A stretch of 64,000 nt of DNA from NCBI GenBank assembly GCA_936432065.2, contig OW386287.2, forward strand, positions 2,294,001 to 2,358,000, in the 5' to 3' direction. Each line of letters begins with the position of its first letter. The first letter of the stretch is position 1. Below, one piece after another: positions 35,672-47,500 of this stretch. The notes beneath the pieces are model-generated. The model did not search any database and was not told where the DNA came from. It saw only the letters and a list, made by a program, of their open reading frames with translations. This stretch comes from Rutpela maculata. Its lineage: Eukaryota; Arthropoda; Insecta; Coleoptera; Cerambycidae. The translations under genes and the position numbers were made by a program.

Positions 35672-36440
35672 CCAGTCAATGAGTGCTCAAAAAGGGGGTG
35701 TAGAGTACATGGAATATGCGAGACTTTTTAACTTCAGGACTTCGTTAGGAGTAGTCAGCAGGTAAACATACTAAAAGTCCCCGCCCCTGGGAGGTGAGCT
35801 TACGGTGGAAGGAGGGGGGGAAGGTCCCATTTTTGGATTTTTCGATTATATCTCTGAAATGGTGGACTCTAGAAAAAATATGTTTTAAATAAAAATTAAA
35901 GCTAATTAAATTTCCTATAAAATTGTTTCAATACATATTTGTCGAATTTCCAACGGTTTTCGAGATATACGTTATTGAAAATCGATACTTTATGAAAAAA
36001 GCATTTTTACCTAACTCTTTTTGTCAAACATTTGCTTCTAGTGCCTCCTACGATCAGAAACAAAGTTGTAGAGCTTTAAATTTCCTTCAATTTGATATAG
36101 ACTTAAAAAATATTTTTTTCGAAAATTATCGATTTTCAATAACGTATATCTCGAAAACCGTTGGAAATTCGACAAATATGTATTGAAACAATTTTATAGG
36201 AAATTTAATTAGCTTTAATTTTTATTTAAAACATATTTTTTCTAGAGTCCACCATTTCAGAGATATAATCGAAAAACCCAAAAATGGTGCCTTCCCCCCT
36301 CCCTCCCGCCGTAAGCTCACCTCCCAGGGGCGGGGACTTTTAGTATGTTTACCTACTAACTACTCCTAACAAAGTTCTGAAGTCAAAAAGTCTCGCATAT
36401 TCCATGCATTCTACAATATATTCATTGACTGGACTACAAG
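35672..36440. repeat. Near-perfect palindrome, ~310-bp arms (family W)
   Basis: The left arm (~35672-35985) and right arm (~36117-36440) are reverse complements. From GGAATATGCGAGACTTTTT inwards they differ by only a few bases, and the inner ~130 bp (ending CGTTATTGAAAATCGAT) appear identical. The ~130-bp spacer includes ACAAAGTTGTAGAGCTTTAA, a phrase also typical of family V. The 87-codon frame across the centre is an artefact of the symmetry. Partial relatives lie at 30985 and 56113. Confidence 0.9.
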
Positions 36441-36592
36441 GCTTGGATACAATACCTGGTAGTGAGGTTAGCAGCAGTGACGTCAGTAGTGCGCAGGTGG
36501 GCTTTCCGTTTCGATACCATCGTCCGGCGTTTGTTTATTATGCGATAGGCAACGCGTTGTTTTATTTTACCAACCTACCTACTTATTAAAAT

Positions 36593-36827
36593 CAGAGATG
36601 GGTAAATCTAATGAAAATTCCCAGAAAATTTTCGGGAGTTTCCGGAACGAAGTTTTGATAAAAACAAAAGTTTCCAATAAAATATTTGAATATTCCGGAA
36701 GTTTCCAGAGGAAACTTTCCCGGAATTTTGGAAGCTTTCAAATATTCAAATATTCAGATATTTTATTAGAAACTCGAAATTTCGTTCGGGAAACTTTCAA
36801 ATGGAAACTTCTCTTTACCCATCTCCG
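36593..36827. mobile_element. hAT-type MITE with perfect 8-bp target duplication
   Basis: CAGAGATGGGTAAA at the left and TTTACCCATCTCCG at the right are inverted with one mismatch. ATTAAAAT is duplicated exactly at 36585-36592 and 36828-36835. The interior is itself palindrome-rich (GAAACTTTC, TCCGGAA, GAATATT). A 106-codon frame through it is incidental. No transposase. Confidence 0.9.
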
Positions 36828-36851
36828 ATTAAAATCCCTTCAAGAAAGTAG

Positions 36852-36977
36852 TGTTTTGTGCCAGGGTGTAAAAATACAACTTATACGGCACCCCATAAAA
36901 TATTTGTGTCGATTCTAAAAGTATTCTTTTGTTGTGAAGACGTTTGCAAAAAGAAAAGAACTAAATTTTTTAACTGA
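36852..36977 (+). pseudogene. THAP-domain N-terminal fragment
   Basis: A 41-codon open stretch begins CFVPGCKNTTYTAPHKIF, fitting the start of a THAP zinc finger (C-x4-C, then the xxHKIF/xP block). A stop codon precedes it in frame and no Met is available, so it is a fragment of a THAP gene or a THAP-bearing transposase. It lies just downstream of the hAT MITE's target duplication, but the link is positional only. Confidence 0.55.
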
Positions 36978-37190
36978 GTTTTCTGAAAAAATAAATATAT
37001 TATATAAATAAATATATTAGCTTGAACTACAATATTTAAACTATAAGAATCTGGAAGCATATTTTTCTAACGCATTGACTGAATTAAAATATCTGTTGCC
37101 AAGACGGTAGCTTATGTTTACTGATTGCTAGGCCAAACTCGTCGGTAATTGCCGACGTCTGAACTGAACGGTAAGTAAAATTAATATAAT

Positions 37191-37653
37191 ATACAGGGTG
37201 TAATTAGTTTCATGTCATTAAAAAAAAACTGGTGACGGGAACGACAAGACAAACAAAAACACCTTATGTAACATGTGGTTTAAAACCCATAGTTTTGGAG
37301 AAAAGAAATAAACAAAAGTTTTGAAAATTTTTAAAAATATTCGTATAAAAAAGTTCGTTCAAGAGGTCCCATCAAAGTACCGCCTTTTTGCTTTAAAACT
37401 GCGAGGCGGTGAAACACTAGTCGGTAATTTTTACACTTTTTTTATGACTTTTTAAAAGTAATTAAGAAACTTCTGGTTCGCAACTGTAAGTCCATTGACC
37501 TAGAAAGGCAGTGGTTCTTACATGCTTCCTGCTTTAACATTCAAATTTTCTAGCATCCAAATATTGTATAGGTTAGTCATATAGGTCTTTTGTTTGTCTA
37601 GTCGGTCCCCATTACCAGTTTTTTAATGACATGAAACTAATTACGCCCTGTAT
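37191..37653. mobile_element. 463-bp TIR element, ~60-bp termini
   Basis: ATACAGGGTGTAATTAGTTT at the left is mirrored by AAACTAATTACGCCCTGTAT at the right. Similarity extends ~60 bp (CATGTCATT, AACTGGT, GACAAACAAAA). Ends begin ACAGGG after a TAT, consistent with TA target duplication. No transposase seen. Confidence 0.8.
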
Positions 37654-37727
37654 ATATTACTTCACAAAAATAAGGACAAAAATAAAGACACTTCCATTTA
37701 TTTAAGGAAGAATAACATTATTTTCTG

Positions 37728-37919
37728 CACGATCGTATTAAATTTCACTTCAATTAAAATAATTCAATTTCTATTAAATAAACGAAAAGTTAAAATACAA
37801 ATATCATATTTGAAAAGATGGACTTGCCGCGAAATATAAACGTCAGTTTTGACTTTTCGTTTATTTAGTAGAAATTAAATTATGTATTTTAATTGAAGTG
37901 TAATTTAATACGATCGTGT
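37728..37919. mobile_element. 192-bp palindromic MITE
   Basis: Arms of ~60 bp (CACGATCGTATTAAATT..., TAAATAAACGAAAAGT) are inverted around a ~60-bp core. The right arm carries small indels. It sits only 75 bp from the preceding TIR element. Confidence 0.8.
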
Positions 37920-38208
37920 AAATAACAGTATAAGCATCGCGAACGTTAAGGGTTCAAACATTGTCGTCGACCGGTAAACATACCCTATAGTCGGGGGGTA
38001 TACCCTAGCTGTACGTGCATCCCCCTCCCCGACCCTTGGGGATAATGTCTTTCATAAAGATTTAAAGCCTAAGGAACAATTTTAGACATGTTCCCAAAAA
38101 AAACTTTCAAAATGGCGGTCATTTGTCATTTAACACAAAAACTAAAAAAGATGGACAAAAACTTTTTTCACAAAAACGTGCATAAAATTTTCTACAATTT
38201 TGTTCCTA

Positions 38209-38456
38209 TACAATATTTTGATAGGAGTTATCATTTTCCAGATAAACGATACCAAAACTAAGAAAACATGGAAATTCATATATCGGTAAATCATTTAGAG
38301 GAAACAACTGTGGCAATTATTGTAAGGTGTATAATATAACTTTATATTATTAACATAACAAAAAATAAAACAAAATGAAAAAAAAATTAATAATATTAAT
38401 AATATTATAATTTGCAGACGGTTCTCTGGAAAACGGTAACTCCTATCAAAATATTG
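38209..38456. repeat. Inverted repeat, 34-bp arms
   Basis: CAATATTTTGATAGGAGTTA plus TTTTCCAGA at the left is mirrored at 38423-38456 with two mismatches. The inner ~180 bp is AT-rich with ATTAATAATATTA runs. Left-flanking sequence (37975-38110) includes a C-rich CCCCCTCCCCGACCC tract reminiscent of family W. Confidence 0.7.
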
Positions 38457-40139
38457 CCTTCATTCATTTACTGGATGCGACTCAGTCAGCACGTAGAGTT
38501 AGAGTGGGTTCCCGTAGTACTACCGTTATTGATACTTAATATACTATTGTGACGTTATATTCGCCATTTTGTATTAGCAATTTTTTATTTTGATTTTTTG
38601 AACATAGATTCCTAGTCAACAATCCCGAAAACCATAAGAATCCTATTTTTTGCCGATTACATTTGAATTGTGAAATTTTCTACATTTCAACTTTAATTTT
38701 TTTCATAGTAGATATCACTTTTCTCGAAAAATGCTTGGATTTTTTGTGTTTGAGACTAATTAAGAGAAGAAACAAAAAATAATCAATTTTATTGAGAAAA
38801 ACATGAAAATTCTTATTATTTGTTTAAATAATTAAATAATTATATTAGCAATATTTTTTTAATCTAAAAGATTAAGGTTCTTACGATTAGAAACTCAATG
38901 AAAAAAGTTTCACGAAAATCCATTCACTGTAGATAGACGAGTTCCGAGGTAAAAATCTAACTGCACTCGACTATTATAAGAAGCAGAGTTATTTTTGCGA
39001 TACGATTACTAGGACCTGAGAAAATACGGAAAATAGCAGAAACAAAACAACAAAATCTTTGCAGCAAAAAAACACTGAACATTTATTTTGACTGCACTGT
39101 AGTGATTCATACAAGTTAAGACATTTACACCTCACAAACGGTCAATTTTATTCATCTGCTGATGATGACAATTTGATTGGCGAAAAGCCTATGAAGTATA
39201 GAACTATTTCATGTTTGAGAAAGCGAGTTCAGTGTTCTTCTCTACAAAGTAGTTTCACAGATTCTTCAGTTGTAAATGTTCGGTAGTAAACAAGATTTAA
39301 GCCAGTGAAATATCCGCATTTTCATGCCAGTATTCGCTCTTGAATTTACGGTTATGTAATTTAGAATCACCTCGTATAATCTCCGGCAGAAAGTAAATAA
39401 CTATACATAATCAAATCGTAACTGTCGAGGAGAAACCGCAGACTCCTTGTGTTAACTAATCTGCGGGGAGTCAGCATTTCGAATGCGACTCTTATTCAAA
39501 TGTCTCCTTGATTCACAACATTTGACTGCTAATAAATTACGCATTCATGTGGCAACATAGAAAAATATACGAGAATTCTGACTAGAGCCGATGCAACGAC
39601 TTGGGAACTGTCTTAATTATATTCTAACGATTACATTTATATGTTCACTTCCCATACACAAGTAGAAAAGTGTTGTGAAATATTATGGAAGGTAAGTAAA
39701 ACAAACAAAGTTTATCAGTTATCGCTAAGTAATTAACTACAGCTAAAGTAAACAGTTTGTATTTTTACCAATTAATATAATGATAAAATTTCGAATTGAG
39801 ATATTTTCCGCTCTGATGCTATTCTATAGAAACATATTTATTTCCTTAAAATTATTAATAACCGATTAAATAAATAGCAAAACATAATATTTTACTCTCC
39901 CTTCACAAATGTATATCATTTTTGGGGTACTCCTCTAACGCAAAATATGACAAAAACTGCTGTCTAAGGAATCATTGCTTCCACATTCAGATTTCTTATC
40001 CAAGTCTCTTACAACAAAATTTTGATTATAACGGTCAACTTTTGAAGGATTCGTAAATTTCTATCAAAATCCGTTAAATTACATTATTTTATGTCTTCAT
40101 TATAAAAATAACTTATTTTGTTAGCTTTAACGCCGGCCC
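38457..40139. other. Noncoding, no gene recognised
   Basis: At 39159 CTGATGATGACAATTTGATT continues to GGCGAAAAGCC, another hammerhead-like core with a possible CAAT/ATTG stem II. 39420-39560 is less AT-rich but has no frame. Nothing else is recognised. Confidence 0.35.
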
Positions 40140-40201
40140 TGTCGGACCTCTTGTTGCTTACGAGGCCACATTTTTAACATTCTAGATTTTCGTATGTAAT
40201 A

Positions 40202-40430
40202 TCACTAGTGCTTAAAATTTTATCGAAAATTTTTTCGAAAGCGTGTTGCCTGGTAATATAAAGAGTGCAAATTGGCAGTTTATTATCTGATTAAATCCCG
40301 ACCGCTTTAGCGGGAGGGATTTAATCTTTGATAATAAACTGCCAATTTGCACGAGTTATATTAACTAGGGGCGACTTAGCTTGAGAAAAAATTTTTAGAT
40401 AAAATTTAAAGCACGAGTGGTATTTGTGGA
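40202..40430. repeat. Foldback family Y, copy 1, with 35-bp-arm hairpin core
   Basis: Outer arms CACTAGTGCTTAAAATTTTA / TAAAATTTAAAGCACGAGTG are inverted. The inner arms TGCAAATTGGCAGTTTATTAT...GATTAAATCCC (40268 onwards; second block separated by CT) pair with GGGATTTAATC...ATAATAAACTGCCAATTTGCA. CGCTTTAGCG sits near the apex. The whole ~230 bp folds into one hairpin. Ends are shared with 24322-24920 and 26963-27115. Confidence 0.75.
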
Positions 40431-40537
40431 GAATATTTCACGAATAAATAATTCATTAAGTATATCTTCAATATTATGTTCAGTAATTAATTGCCTTCAG
40501 ACGTTTCCTTGTTGCTTTTTAGAGATTACTCACTCAC

Positions 40538-40595
40538 CTTTATCTTCAATTTCATCATTTACGTCACATAAAAATGCATTTCCAAAGCGACTCAT
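40538..40595 (-). CDS. Possible first coding exon with donor site
   Basis: On the minus strand an ATG at 40595 opens 19 codons (MSRFGNAFLCDVNDEIEDK) ending exactly at AAAG|GTGAGT, a canonical splice donor. In-frame peptide-like blocks continue beyond (EHNIEDILNELFIREIFS, then NTTRALNF in arm Y). So the foldback arm may derive from the coding part of a degraded transposon gene. No acceptor or following exon is established. Confidence 0.2.
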
Positions 40596-40610
40596 CTAAT
40601 AAAAAAACAA

Positions 40611-42090
40611 AGTAGGTTTAAATTATGACAATCAAGAAAAACAATATACGTTAAACCATAGGTACTGTAACTTATAAGACTAGTCATCACAACAAAGCAC
40701 GCTTCGACCAATCACATTACCGGTGAAATCACACAAATTGCATATTACCAATCTACGTTCTAAGGCTGCCGGCTCAGATGGTATGGTACCGCCATCTAGT
40801 AACGCTAGCTTAACTTAGTTACTAGCCTAGTAAACAGTGAATTGAATTATTATATTAAAGTGTTTATTAATATATATTTATGTGTTTAATCCTTGTTTCT
40901 AATTTGAGAAGTTTGATAGTTAAGTTAAGGTTTACTTGTTTAAGTAGAGAGACTTTAAGTGCAACGAATTATAATGTATATAGTGATACTGCAGACTTTT
41001 GATTTTCCAAATAAGTGTTAGCTGCTTTGTAATGATTGATGAATTACCATAAGTAAGTACCTACATTTGAGTATTTATCATGAAATAACTGATTTGTCCC
41101 CTTCGTAGATATTCATATTTAATTTTAGTTGGGAAAATTATTTTGTAATTATGTTAGGTATTAAGCCAATGAAAGCTGTGTACCTATAACTTGTCCCGAA
41201 CCTATATAAGTTCCACACAGCATTGGCTTTTTAGGTTATTAATACAGTACTACAATTTACAATTTACGTTAACAATTAGTAATAAGCTAGAGAAGATATT
41301 TATAGATAACATTTAAAAGCACGATTTGTCCTATTTGCTGAAGACATATCACGACACAAAACGTCAAAAAATTTTCGCAATATTTGCCGCTGCAGCGACC
41401 TAAAAAATTAGAGCGATAAATTTTGCATATTGGTCCTGTCAAAAGCAGATCTAGCTTGAATTACCATTAATAATGACGTTTGATTGGTGCAATGTTGTGA
41501 AAAAACGGGCTCTCATTGGCTATAGCCTTAATGAGTGAAATAATCGCGGTAAATAACGGGTACAAGCACCAACGTGGAGTTTTTCCTTCAATAAGCGGGC
41601 ATGGTTATGACATAATGTAGACAACTTGGCCTAGAAGGTATTGTGCGAGTAGGAATAATATAAAACCGAAAATTAATGTGATGTATTCACTTCCGAAGAG
41701 GACTTTGGGCCCGCAAAGTCGTCAATAGTGGTTAAAAATTTGAGTCATGTATTTGTTTAATAGCGTTAACTAATAATGGTGAATCTTACTTAATATTAAC
41801 ATCATCTGACTTGTAAATACGAGTAGAATTAATGAAAATCTGGTAAAGTAATTATGTTTGCTTTATGAGTAGTTAATACTAAAGGACCTGAACATAAGAA
41901 ACAATAAAAACCCTTTAACGTTTTTGTTCCTTTCTACAGTACATAGACAATAGACTATAGCATTGTTTATCATTTTTAGAAAATCGTAAACAACCAATGG
42001 CAAATGACAGGTTACTACTGTTTGACAGTTGAAATCTTTTAGATTACTTGACTAAACTTCCTCCCGACTTGCCTTGTATTTGTACTCCAT
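40611..42090. other. Noncoding; one small inverted repeat
   Basis: TAAGCCAATGAAAGCTGTGT (41163) pairs with CACACAGCATTGGCTTTT (41214) around a TATATAAG box. This is either a small MITE or coincidental promoter-like sequence. Nothing else is recognised. Confidence 0.35.
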
Positions 42091-44525
42091 ATTTTTAGAT
42101 GAAATTTCGGCACGACATTGTTCAAGTTATTCTTTAAAATACTGAATTGGTCCGAACTCTTATTTATTTCACAGATAAAAATAGTGATTTTTCAAAAAAT
42201 TTCTTTTGTCAAGCTTAATTTTTTTTTCAAACACAAAAGTTGTGTGACGAACTATTAATACGATAATTTTTGATAAACTTATATTAAAGTACAATATTTA
42301 AAGAAGTTTTCTGTAAAGTTTCACGTATTCATATTGTATATATAAAAAGTTATCGCACTTTAAAGTAGCGTCTCCGCGCGCAGTAGACTTGTTTACTCAC
42401 GGCATGTTTCATTGTGGTGGTTGCCGTAGTTCAGGCGTTTACTATCATATCAATGCAATATTTTGTTACATATTCCCTTGTTACAGGTTACTGTAAAGTG
42501 GAAATAAGTAATACTAAATTAATTGTTGATGAATTAAAATATACATAATACATTGGGTTGCTTTTAATATTTTCAATCTGAATTAATATCTATGGGCTGC
42601 AACGAGCAATTTGATGTACAGTTACAAATGAGACAGCATTTTATACCAGCAGCGTAGTACGAACAAAATTCATTATTGGCAAAAGTTCTTCATTTTCAAA
42701 TTTTCAGCCAAAATCAGTCGGATTGAGTGCTTCAAATATGGGTATGTGATCATTATACCATACGTGCACTTGCCAAAAACAGCGATTCATGTGTTGAAGG
42801 AGAGCTGGGTACGATGGAGGTAATTTTTCAACGGAGGAGTTTTTTTTTTTTTTCGAGCTAAGATTACTCTCACGTCGTTAATATTGTCTTGTTCACTTTT
42901 GAAGTCATAAATTCCAATCACAAATTTTGTCCAAGCATTAACAATTTGAGACATCTGAACTAAATGTTCTGTGCTCCTAGTTCTTGGCATATAGTGTGTA
43001 TTGGTATAAAGCTTCGCAAATCCGTTTTGATACTATTTTTTCCGGTTTGAAACCATACTTGAATCTTTGTATTTATTTATTTATTTGAAAATAATGTGCG
43101 ATTAAAAGAATAAAGACGTGGATCTGGGGATCACTATCATGTCCCGAGTGTCTGTTTAGAGATGTAGACCAGATGACAAATTATTCGCGAGTCAGCTTCA
43201 GCAAGATTCGAAAATAAATCTGTAACCATACGTTGAAGTGAATTAGTGATTTCTTTACTTACAAGATGATTTCTGTATCCACCAGCCAAATATAATTTTT
43301 TATTAATAATTTTATTAGAAATCTGAGGGATTTCAATATTTTTTCGATGTAGTCGCATAAAAATAGGTTCAAAGCATTTTTATTTGCAGCTGTAGACATA
43401 ACTTTATCCCAATCTGGTATAGGTCGACTAGCATTAATACCGTAAGTATTAGGATTTAGTTTATACCTTTTGACCTCTCCTGCGATTTAGGATTCATACT
43501 AACGTCATAGCGATGGAAAATAACGTGAATCTTAGAAAAAGTTTCAAATAGCTTCCGAAAATACTTCAAAAAATATTGTCCAACATCGAAACATTTCATA
43601 TATTTCGTATTTAGCCACTGCAAATCTGCCTTCATATCTATTATTATAGCATGTGGCTCTGTCCAACAAGGTTCTGTAATTACAGATGTTACAATATTTT
43701 TTTCGATCTCATGTAACAAATCAGATTTTGACGATGTTCGCCTATTACCATCCCCCTTAAATAGAGCAGAAAGTATTTAGTTCATTGGGACAGTAAGAAC
43801 TTTTTCATGGCTTACATCAGCTTTTTGTTTAGATAGAATCAGAGCTCTTTGGTACACTTTTTCTGGAGAAACATATTCTTTACTTGTGCTATTTTCTGCT
43901 CTTTTTACAGTACTTTTTTTATCATATCGGTAAAAGTTTTCAATTTAGAGCGTTTTAATGTATCATAAGAACTTGCGGGTTTATTAGTTTTTTCTAATCG
44001 TTTGCAAATAAAATCTTGCAACATGGTTTCGCCTATCGTAACGGATTGTAACAATGACTCTTCAATACTTTTTTCTGACAACATACCACTTGAAATATTT
44101 ATTAAAGACAAATTAGCGCTCGATAATTGAAAAGGGTCAGTCATATTTTTAGTTAAGTAATTTAACATTAAAATTACATCATTACGGCAACCACCACAAT
44201 GAAACATGCCGCGCGTAAACAACATGTCTGCTGCGCGCGGAGACGCTACTTCAAAGTGCGATAACTTTTTATATATACAATATGTATACGTGAAACTTTA
44301 CAGAAAACTTCTGTAAATATTGTACTTTAATATAAGTTTGTCAAAAATTTTCGTATTAAAAGTTCGTCACACAACTTTTGTGTTTGAAAAAAAAAAATTA
44401 GGCTTGACAAAAGAAATTTTTTGAAAAATCACTATTTTCATCTGTGAAATAAACAAGGGTTCGGACCAATTCAATATCTTAAAGAATAACTTGAACAATG
44501 TCGTGCCGAAATTTCATCTAAAAAT
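42091..44525. mobile_element. 2.4-kb DNA transposon with ~340-bp terminal inverted repeats
   Basis: Left arm 42091-42428 and right arm 44183-44525 are reverse complements with scattered differences and short indels. They start ATTTTTAGATGAAATTTCGG, include a GC-rich ACGCTACTT / AAGTAGCGTCTCCGCGCG block, and end GTGGTGGTTGCCGTA. The inside carries a decayed gene on the minus strand. AT flanks both outer ends, but no clear longer target duplication is seen. The superfamily is unassigned. Such long arms are unusual for mariner or hAT elements. Confidence 0.85.
42787..44225 (-). pseudogene. Broken transposon protein gene, EADSR-type
   Basis: Four open pieces in one direction, separated by stops or frameshifts: 44225-43905, 43719-43456, 43358-43137 and 42990-42787. 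The middle pieces contain KIHVIFHRYDVSMNPKSQER, KKLYLAGGYRNHL and NLAEADSRIICH. From memory this order (VIFD-Y..S.K..ER, then L.iAGGf, then EADTR...H) occurs in a repetitive, unnamed arthropod protein that I cannot tie to a named family. The first piece begins inside the right terminal repeat (MLFTRGMFHCGGCRN). I infer a transposase or accessory protein of the surrounding element. It is not functional here. Confidence 0.6.
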
Positions 44526-47500
44526 ATTCATTATTTGGCGAGATATTGCGAGTTGAAGATGAAATTCGACAAAATTCGTGATATAAAAAAATTATAGTTT
44601 TATGCAATTATTTATATGTTCCGATCAACTAACTTTGGCTAATTTTTTACTGTAAGTACTCTTCGATGTCAACTTGAAGAAAAACCAGGTTAGAAGTGGT
44701 TACCTTAACCTAACCGGTTACTTGGTTAAAACGGCGGTGATCTGCACGCCTATTAAATTCCAAAATTATGACATTAATTATAAAGTGATTTATAAACATG
44801 AATCAATTGCCCATTTTATAGGTTGAAATATCATTGAACAATGTTATATAAATATTCCGTAGATAGATAGATAATAGCTCTTGAAGTATGAACATTTAAA
44901 TGTTCCACTTATTTGGCAATGTCATTTAGTGTGAACATTTTCAAGTTTGTTTTAATCTCGTTCTTTGAAAATTAGAATATCACAGTTCTAGGAAAATCAT
45001 GCCACTGAACAAAATGTATTGTTAGTCACAAATTAGAAAAATTTTAGTATAGCGGATAATTATCTCAACCTTGAAAATACCAGTATAACATAAGAGCCAT
45101 ACATTTAACCCTTATACAATTTATTAAGTAAACAAAAGTAGAGTCTGTTAGTTGATAAAATCAACAAGTCAGGTATTGTATTTTCACGGTCATCACAGTA
45201 GACACAGACATCCCATTCTATATTGTGTCAAGCCCCAAATGTACCACCTCTAAAAAGTGTTAACTCAAGTGCAGTAACATATCAATGACATTTAGTGGCG
45301 TTACTTTAAAGTTGAAAAATGTACTCTCCCGTTTAGTAAGAATTAGGTCGCTTCCTAATTGTCTGGTGTACAATTTAAAAGTCTAAAGGGAAAAATGTTA
45401 CGGAGAATTTTAAGTATGATTTGTTTTTGTTGCGAAATAAGCTAGCTAAATTGCCAATTACCATTATTAGGATTTATATTTGGAATATACTAAGTGATTT
45501 TTTGCAGACACATAAACTTTTAAAAACCTTGCAGGTAATACAAGGATCTTATCACGATCACTGAAGTAACCCTGCAGGATAGAACTGGTGATATTGACCA
45601 ACCATTTCTGCGCGTTTTTGAAAAGTACGAGTTTCCAGTAATCTATTGATAATAGAGTGCAATTCAATCTCTATCTTTACACTAGGCTCAATTCTGATAA
45701 AAGGCTTTTAGTTATCAGGCAAGAGATTTTTGAGATAACTGAATACATTACGTTTTCCGGGTCGCTAATAGTGAGATATTCAAGATGCATAGAATATAAT
45801 CATTATCTAATCAAGAATACAAAATGGTTTTTGGCCAGTCACACAACAGGTATACATTGGTGAAGAATAAACTCCTTTAGTTTTTAGATATTTGCGATAA
45901 ATATATTCTGCGACTATTTTTTTCTTAAATGGTGTCTCGAGTCTCGAGCCATGGAGTTACTATGCATTTTTTAAAATACAGATTAAGAAAACTGTAAAGT
46001 TACTTACAAAAAACTTCCCTCTTTATTTGGGATTTTTTTTTGTTGGATGACCACCCTGAATATATTGTTTCTTCATTATTTTTTTTAGAATGATCATCCT
46101 GCATATTAACAATAGTGTCAAATGCATTCCAAATATTATTTTCCAATATCGTTTCTTACCATTCTTAATTAACTATTTTTTTGTTGACCACCCTTATAAT
46201 TTTCCTAAAAGTATAGCAGTTTTTTTTTCTTGTCAATTAAGTTATCTACACATCAAATATTATTGACCTTCACATGTTTTTGTTACTAATGATAATCTCA
46301 AGGTATTCACTTCTCATATTTTCCATCAAAATTATATCAAATTTCTTCGCTAGCAATAGCGTCAACTGCTTCTCAAATATTAATTCTTCTCTGTCAAATA
46401 GTTTTGTAGATACAGCACCTAGAGACAGACAGAATGACGGAATTTTCGTAATCTACGTGGTCTGAAACGTGAAATGGTTTTTTTCACAATCACAATGCTA
46501 CCCGTTTTAAGCGAGGGAAGTAAAAAGAAACGTGCATTATTCGAATCACAAATAAACGCACACAACTAAAATCCAGCTTTTAAAAATTGCAAACTACTAG
46601 GTCAATAATGGAGCAGTATAGAGATTTTTGTTTTAAACTTTAACAACGGGATGGGATTTTTCTTCCAATATCTGAAAGGGCGAGACCGGGCTGATATTTA
46701 TAAATGCCGGTGGACTTTTACCGGAAAGTTTTAAAAGGAAAAAGTAAAGTGGAATAAAAAGTTTGCAGTTGGATTATTGTAAAATATGTAGCCGGTGATA
46801 TGTTCAGAAAGGCGTAATAATAAAAGCCAACATTACACTTCGAAGTTATTATAAATTTAAAACGCGAAGTTCGTTATCCAACGATGTATTCTTCACATAA
46901 AGTCAGATTATTGTAAAAGTTCCAACTTTATAATGTTCTCTTCTGTTTGAGGTAATAAATCGGATAATATTATATTACAAAGATTTCCAAGTGGAGGGAG
47001 GTTTACGACGTTTTTATATCGTGAAGATCTTTCTATCTCTTTATTGATATTTTACGTGTACGGAGGGTTTTAAAGTTTTATTGATATTTGCAGACGATAA
47101 ATTAATTAATTTATAGAAACAATTATTACAAAGGCTTTTTTGTCATTTGTCTACGGAGGAAGTTTGATGAACTGTTAAAAAGTTGATTTATATATTGATT
47201 TGAGTGGGTACGTCTTTTTCATCGCACATGCGCAATAGCATTTATTGCACTTTCATGCTATTACGAACAGGCGGGAAATTTTTCAAGAATATGGACAAAA
47301 TCAGAGGTATATTATTAACGAAATATATGACTAAAAAATGAAGAAAGATGCTCAATCCTATGCAATGGGTACATCTGTCTGTATTTTTGATTAGCTCATA
47401 CCAGTGGCGCTAGTAACATGAAAACCGATGTTCTCCTACGTTTAAGTTTGACGATGCCTGATTTAAGATTTTGAAAGTACGATTCCAAAGATACGGATCG

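Noticed and set aside
35923..36186. An 87-codon protein
   Set aside because: The frame spans the centre of a near-perfect palindrome; its two ends are complementary readings of the same arm.
41161..41233. A promoter around TATATAAG
   Set aside because: The box lies inside a small inverted repeat and no open frame or initiator follows; chance is likely.
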